Source of the DNA: Auxenochlorella pyrenoidosa
Lineage: Eukaryota > Chlorophyta > Trebouxiophyceae > Chlorellales > Chlorellaceae
Length of the DNA: 20,157 bases
Direction: 5' to 3'
NCBI GenBank assembly: GCA_001430745.1
Contig: KQ482039.1
Location: 111,264-131,420 of the forward strand
The position numbers and the translations under genes are program-made. Shown here piece after piece: positions 18,616-20,157 of this stretch; position 1 is the first letter of the stretch, and each line of letters starts with the position of its first letter. The notes under the pieces were generated by a model that saw nothing but the letters and a program-made list of their open reading frames with translations, was not told the origin of the DNA and did no database searches.

Positions 18616-19176
18616 GGCTGCAAGGGAGCAGGGCAGCAGGGGAAGGAGGAGCAAGGCAGGGTAGCAAAGTAGTGGAAGTGTTGCAGGTTGCGTCGGGCAT
18701 GTGCCGTGCCCGCTGCTTTCCCATAGCGGATAGCAGCAACCCCAGGCCACGCTGCAGCACTCGGATGTTCAAGAGTCAAAGCATTTCTGCCACTCCGCTG
18801 CCTCTTTTCTGCCCATCACACCTCTGCAAAGGCAACGCGAGTGGTTGCGTCTCTACTTCAAGTGTGCGAAAGTGCAGGAGAGGTGTGCTTCGCAGTGCTT
18901 TTGTACACAGGAGAACAGCAGCAGACACGGTAGAGGAGCGGGAGGGCTAGCGAGAAGAGGGGGGGTTGAAAACGGAGCAGGAGTGCTGCAAGCTGAACTC
19001 GGCATGGGCCGCGGCCGGTGCTGCCAGCCTGCTCATGGCGGGTGCTGCCACCGCATGGCACGCGCAGACAGCTGGCAGGGCCACCACCCCTGGGCGGCTG
19101 TCCTGCCCATCCTGGGCGGCTGCGCTGCCTGCTCTGGCAAGCTGCATGCAGGCTGCTGGAGGCCTGCACTGCCAGC
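18616..19176. other. Spacer between the cullin 3' end and MYND copy B
   Basis: This 561-bp stretch lies between two minus-strand genes. It should contain the cullin 3' UTR and whatever promoter copy B has. I see no coding exon with recognisable sequence, no TGTAA on minus, and no clear promoter element. Confidence 0.5.
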
Positions 19177-19949
19177 TCATGCAAGGTACTTGTACAGCTG
19201 TTGGTCATTTGCGTCTCGCTCCAGGTAGTCGCGCTGCGAGGGGATGGGGTGGGTGAGGCGAGGGTGGGGTGGAGTGGGGTTGGATGGGGTTTGGGGTGGG
19301 GTTAGGTTGGGGTAAGGTTAGGTGAGGCGAAGGTGTGGTGCTGGGGGTTGGGGTGGGTAAGGCGAGGGTGGGGTGCTGGGGTTTGGGGTGGGCGAGGCGA
19401 GGGTGGGGTGCTGGGGGTTGGGTTGGGTTGGGTTGCGGTGGGGTGGTAAGGGCCGCGGGTCGGCCGTCATCACCGGCAGCAAACCAGCTTGGCAGTCACA
19501 GGGGTAGCGCCCCTGCAAACCGCTCCCCGCCTGTGCCGGGCACACCAGCCCGCCCATCGCCCTGCGCCGCCACTCCACAAGCAGGCCCCCCCTCTTGCTG
19601 GCTTGGCCTGTTAGTCTGTTTAACCGCAATGGAACTTGCGACCTGTCTAACCGCAACGGAGCTTGCGCACAGGCCAACCTCGATGAGCGAGTCTGTGCCA
19701 CAAGTTCCACTGCGGTTAGACAGACTCTCAGCCCGACCCACCTCGATCAGCGAGTCGATGGCGCCCTAAAACCCTAAAGCCCTTAAACCCGCAACCCACA
19801 CCCCGCGTCGCCCCTCCCCCAGCAGCCGACCCCACCCCACACACCCACACACCCACACCCACCTCGATCAGCGAGTCGATGGCGCGCTTGATGACCTTGA
19901 CGTCGGGCGTGAACATGCGCTGCAGCTGCTGCACCACCTCCACCAGCAG
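19177..19949 (-). CDS. Cullin, C-terminal end only (last two exons); CUL1-like
   Basis: Exons on minus are 19863-19949 (29 codons) and 19177-19233 (18 codons plus TGA), joined in phase 0. The joined product reads LLVEVVQQLQRMF, TPDVKVIKRAIDSLIE, RDYLERDANDQQLYKYLA, then stop. This is the winged-helix (Nedd8-domain) end of cullins, which finish ...I(K/E)(K/R)RIxxLIxRDYLERD...YLA. RMF-PD-K-IK with RDYLERD resembles plant CUL1 more than CUL3 or CUL4, but 47 residues cannot settle the subfamily. Cullins scaffold RING E3 ubiquitin ligases; CUL1 serves SCF complexes. The neddylation lysine (RIMKxRK) should lie in an exon beyond the right edge. The 629-bp intron between the two exons is full of repeats. 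Confidence 0.88.
19322..19426. repeat. 35-bp G-rich minisatellite, three units
   Basis: Units begin at 19322, 19357 and 19392, exactly 35 bp apart, each with a core like AGGCGAGGGTGGGGTGCTGG. A more diverged unit begins near 19250. The array lies in the last cullin intron and is G-rich on plus (the template strand), with many GGGG runs that could form G-quadruplexes. Confidence 0.85.
19614..19725. repeat. Inverted repeat with 25-base arms in the cullin intron
   Basis: The arm 19614-19638 is the reverse complement of 19701-19725 with two mismatches. A weaker direct copy of the first arm lies at 19641-19665, 27 bp further on. The arms contain TAACCGCA and GGAACTTG. No transposon ends or target-site duplication were identified, so this may be a small foldback element or a product of local rearrangement. 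Confidence 0.75.
19737..19764. repeat. Intronic copy of the cullin exon-intron junction (28 bases identical)
   Basis: Bases 19737-19764 equal 19858-19885, which span the donor of the penultimate cullin exon. A shorter copy with one mismatch starts at 19677. Each copy includes a potential GTGGG donor on minus. Confidence 0.9.
19764..19790. repeat. Degenerate telomere-like (CCCTAAA) repeats
   Basis: Two exact CCCTAAA units (19764-19770 and 19772-19778) are followed by the degenerate CCCTTAAACCC. CCCTAAA is the plant and Chlorella-type telomere repeat. They directly follow a copy of the exon junction inside the cullin intron. Confidence 0.6.
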
Positions 19950-19953
19950 CTGC

Positions 19954-20007
<54 letters not shown>

Positions 20008-20157
20008 AGAGTATGTACGAAGGGCGGCCTCACTCACAGACGCGCGTGCAAAAAGTTGCCAGCAGCAGCGGGCGTGTGCGACAGGGCGCGGACGCATGGC
20101 AACCGGGCAGCCTCTGGCAGCGCAAAGCCCCGCCCCCCCGCAGGCCCCGCTCCTCCA
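19950..20157 (-). other. Cullin intron, partial, running off the right edge
   Basis: The acceptor CCTGCAG sits at 19950-19956 on minus and is preceded in the transcript by a (CA)n tract. The next upstream cullin exon (around the RIMKxRK motif) is not visible up to 20157. Confidence 0.7.
19956..20004. repeat. (GT)24 microsatellite beside the cullin acceptor
   Basis: This is a perfect 49-base GT run on plus, CA in the transcript. It lies directly upstream of a 3' splice site, where a pyrimidine tract is expected. Length variation could affect splicing. Confidence 0.95.

Larger units (their letters stand above)
15301..18780 (-). repeat. Tandem gene duplication, unit B (about 3.5 kb)
   Basis: This is the partner of unit A at 11481 to about 14950. 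The same five exons, intron phases and 3' flank are present. Upstream similarity persists to roughly 18770, for example in the purine-rich stretch just 5' of the start codon on plus. Confidence 0.8.

Noticed and set aside
18845..19228. A 127-codon plus-strand open frame between MYND-B and the cullin
   Set aside because: It has no recognisable domain or conserved start, and it runs antisense through the last cullin exon.
19956..20004. CRISPR-like or other functional repeat array
   Set aside because: It is a simple (GT)n microsatellite with no spacers.

Overview
This window looks like nuclear DNA of a green alga, most likely a GC-rich chlorophyte of the Chlorella/trebouxiophyte type. Genes are split by many short, C-rich introns with GTG(A/C)G donors and CAG acceptors. 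The genes are eukaryotic: nucleolar snoRNP proteins, a plant-type mitotic CDK, a cullin and MYND-finger proteins. One gene has a TGTAA element after its stop, as is usual in chlorophytes. The species assignment is inference. I found no bacterial-style operons, rRNA, tRNA, CRISPR array or recognisable transposon.

Layout, left to right. Positions 209-3981 (minus) hold the first 10 exons of NOP56, whose 3' end runs off the left edge. A 364-bp divergent spacer (3982-4345) follows, then RRP9 (U3-55K) on plus at 4346-7746, with seven exons and 499 codons. Positions 8204-10996 (plus) hold a seven-exon CDK whose C-lobe resembles plant CDKB and whose DFG motif reads DWG. A 615-bp convergent gap (10997-11611) leads to a tandem pair of MYND zinc-finger genes, both minus: copy A (11612-14771, five exons, intact, 848 aa) and copy B (15403-18615). 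Copy B keeps every intron position but carries two frame-disrupting indels in exon 2. The last two exons of a cullin (19177-19949, minus) enter from the right edge. I built the exon models by hand so that every junction keeps frame. For NOP56, RRP9, CDKB and cullin they also restore family-conserved sequence; for the MYND pair they agree between the two copies.

NOP56 (box C/D snoRNP core) and RRP9 (U3 box C/D snoRNP) share one spacer head to head, so they act in the same particle and may be co-transcribed. The CDK and cullin point to cell-cycle control, but nothing in the sequence ties them functionally to their neighbours.

The most unusual signal is that introns of three unrelated genes (NOP56, RRP9, cullin) contain extra copies of their own exon-intron junctions: 36 identical bases 73 bp apart in NOP56, five copies of a 12-mer in RRP9, and 28 identical bases 121 bp apart in the cullin. 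In the cullin the copy runs straight into telomere-like repeats. This suggests recurrent local duplication at splice junctions, perhaps through break repair, leaving decoy splice sites.
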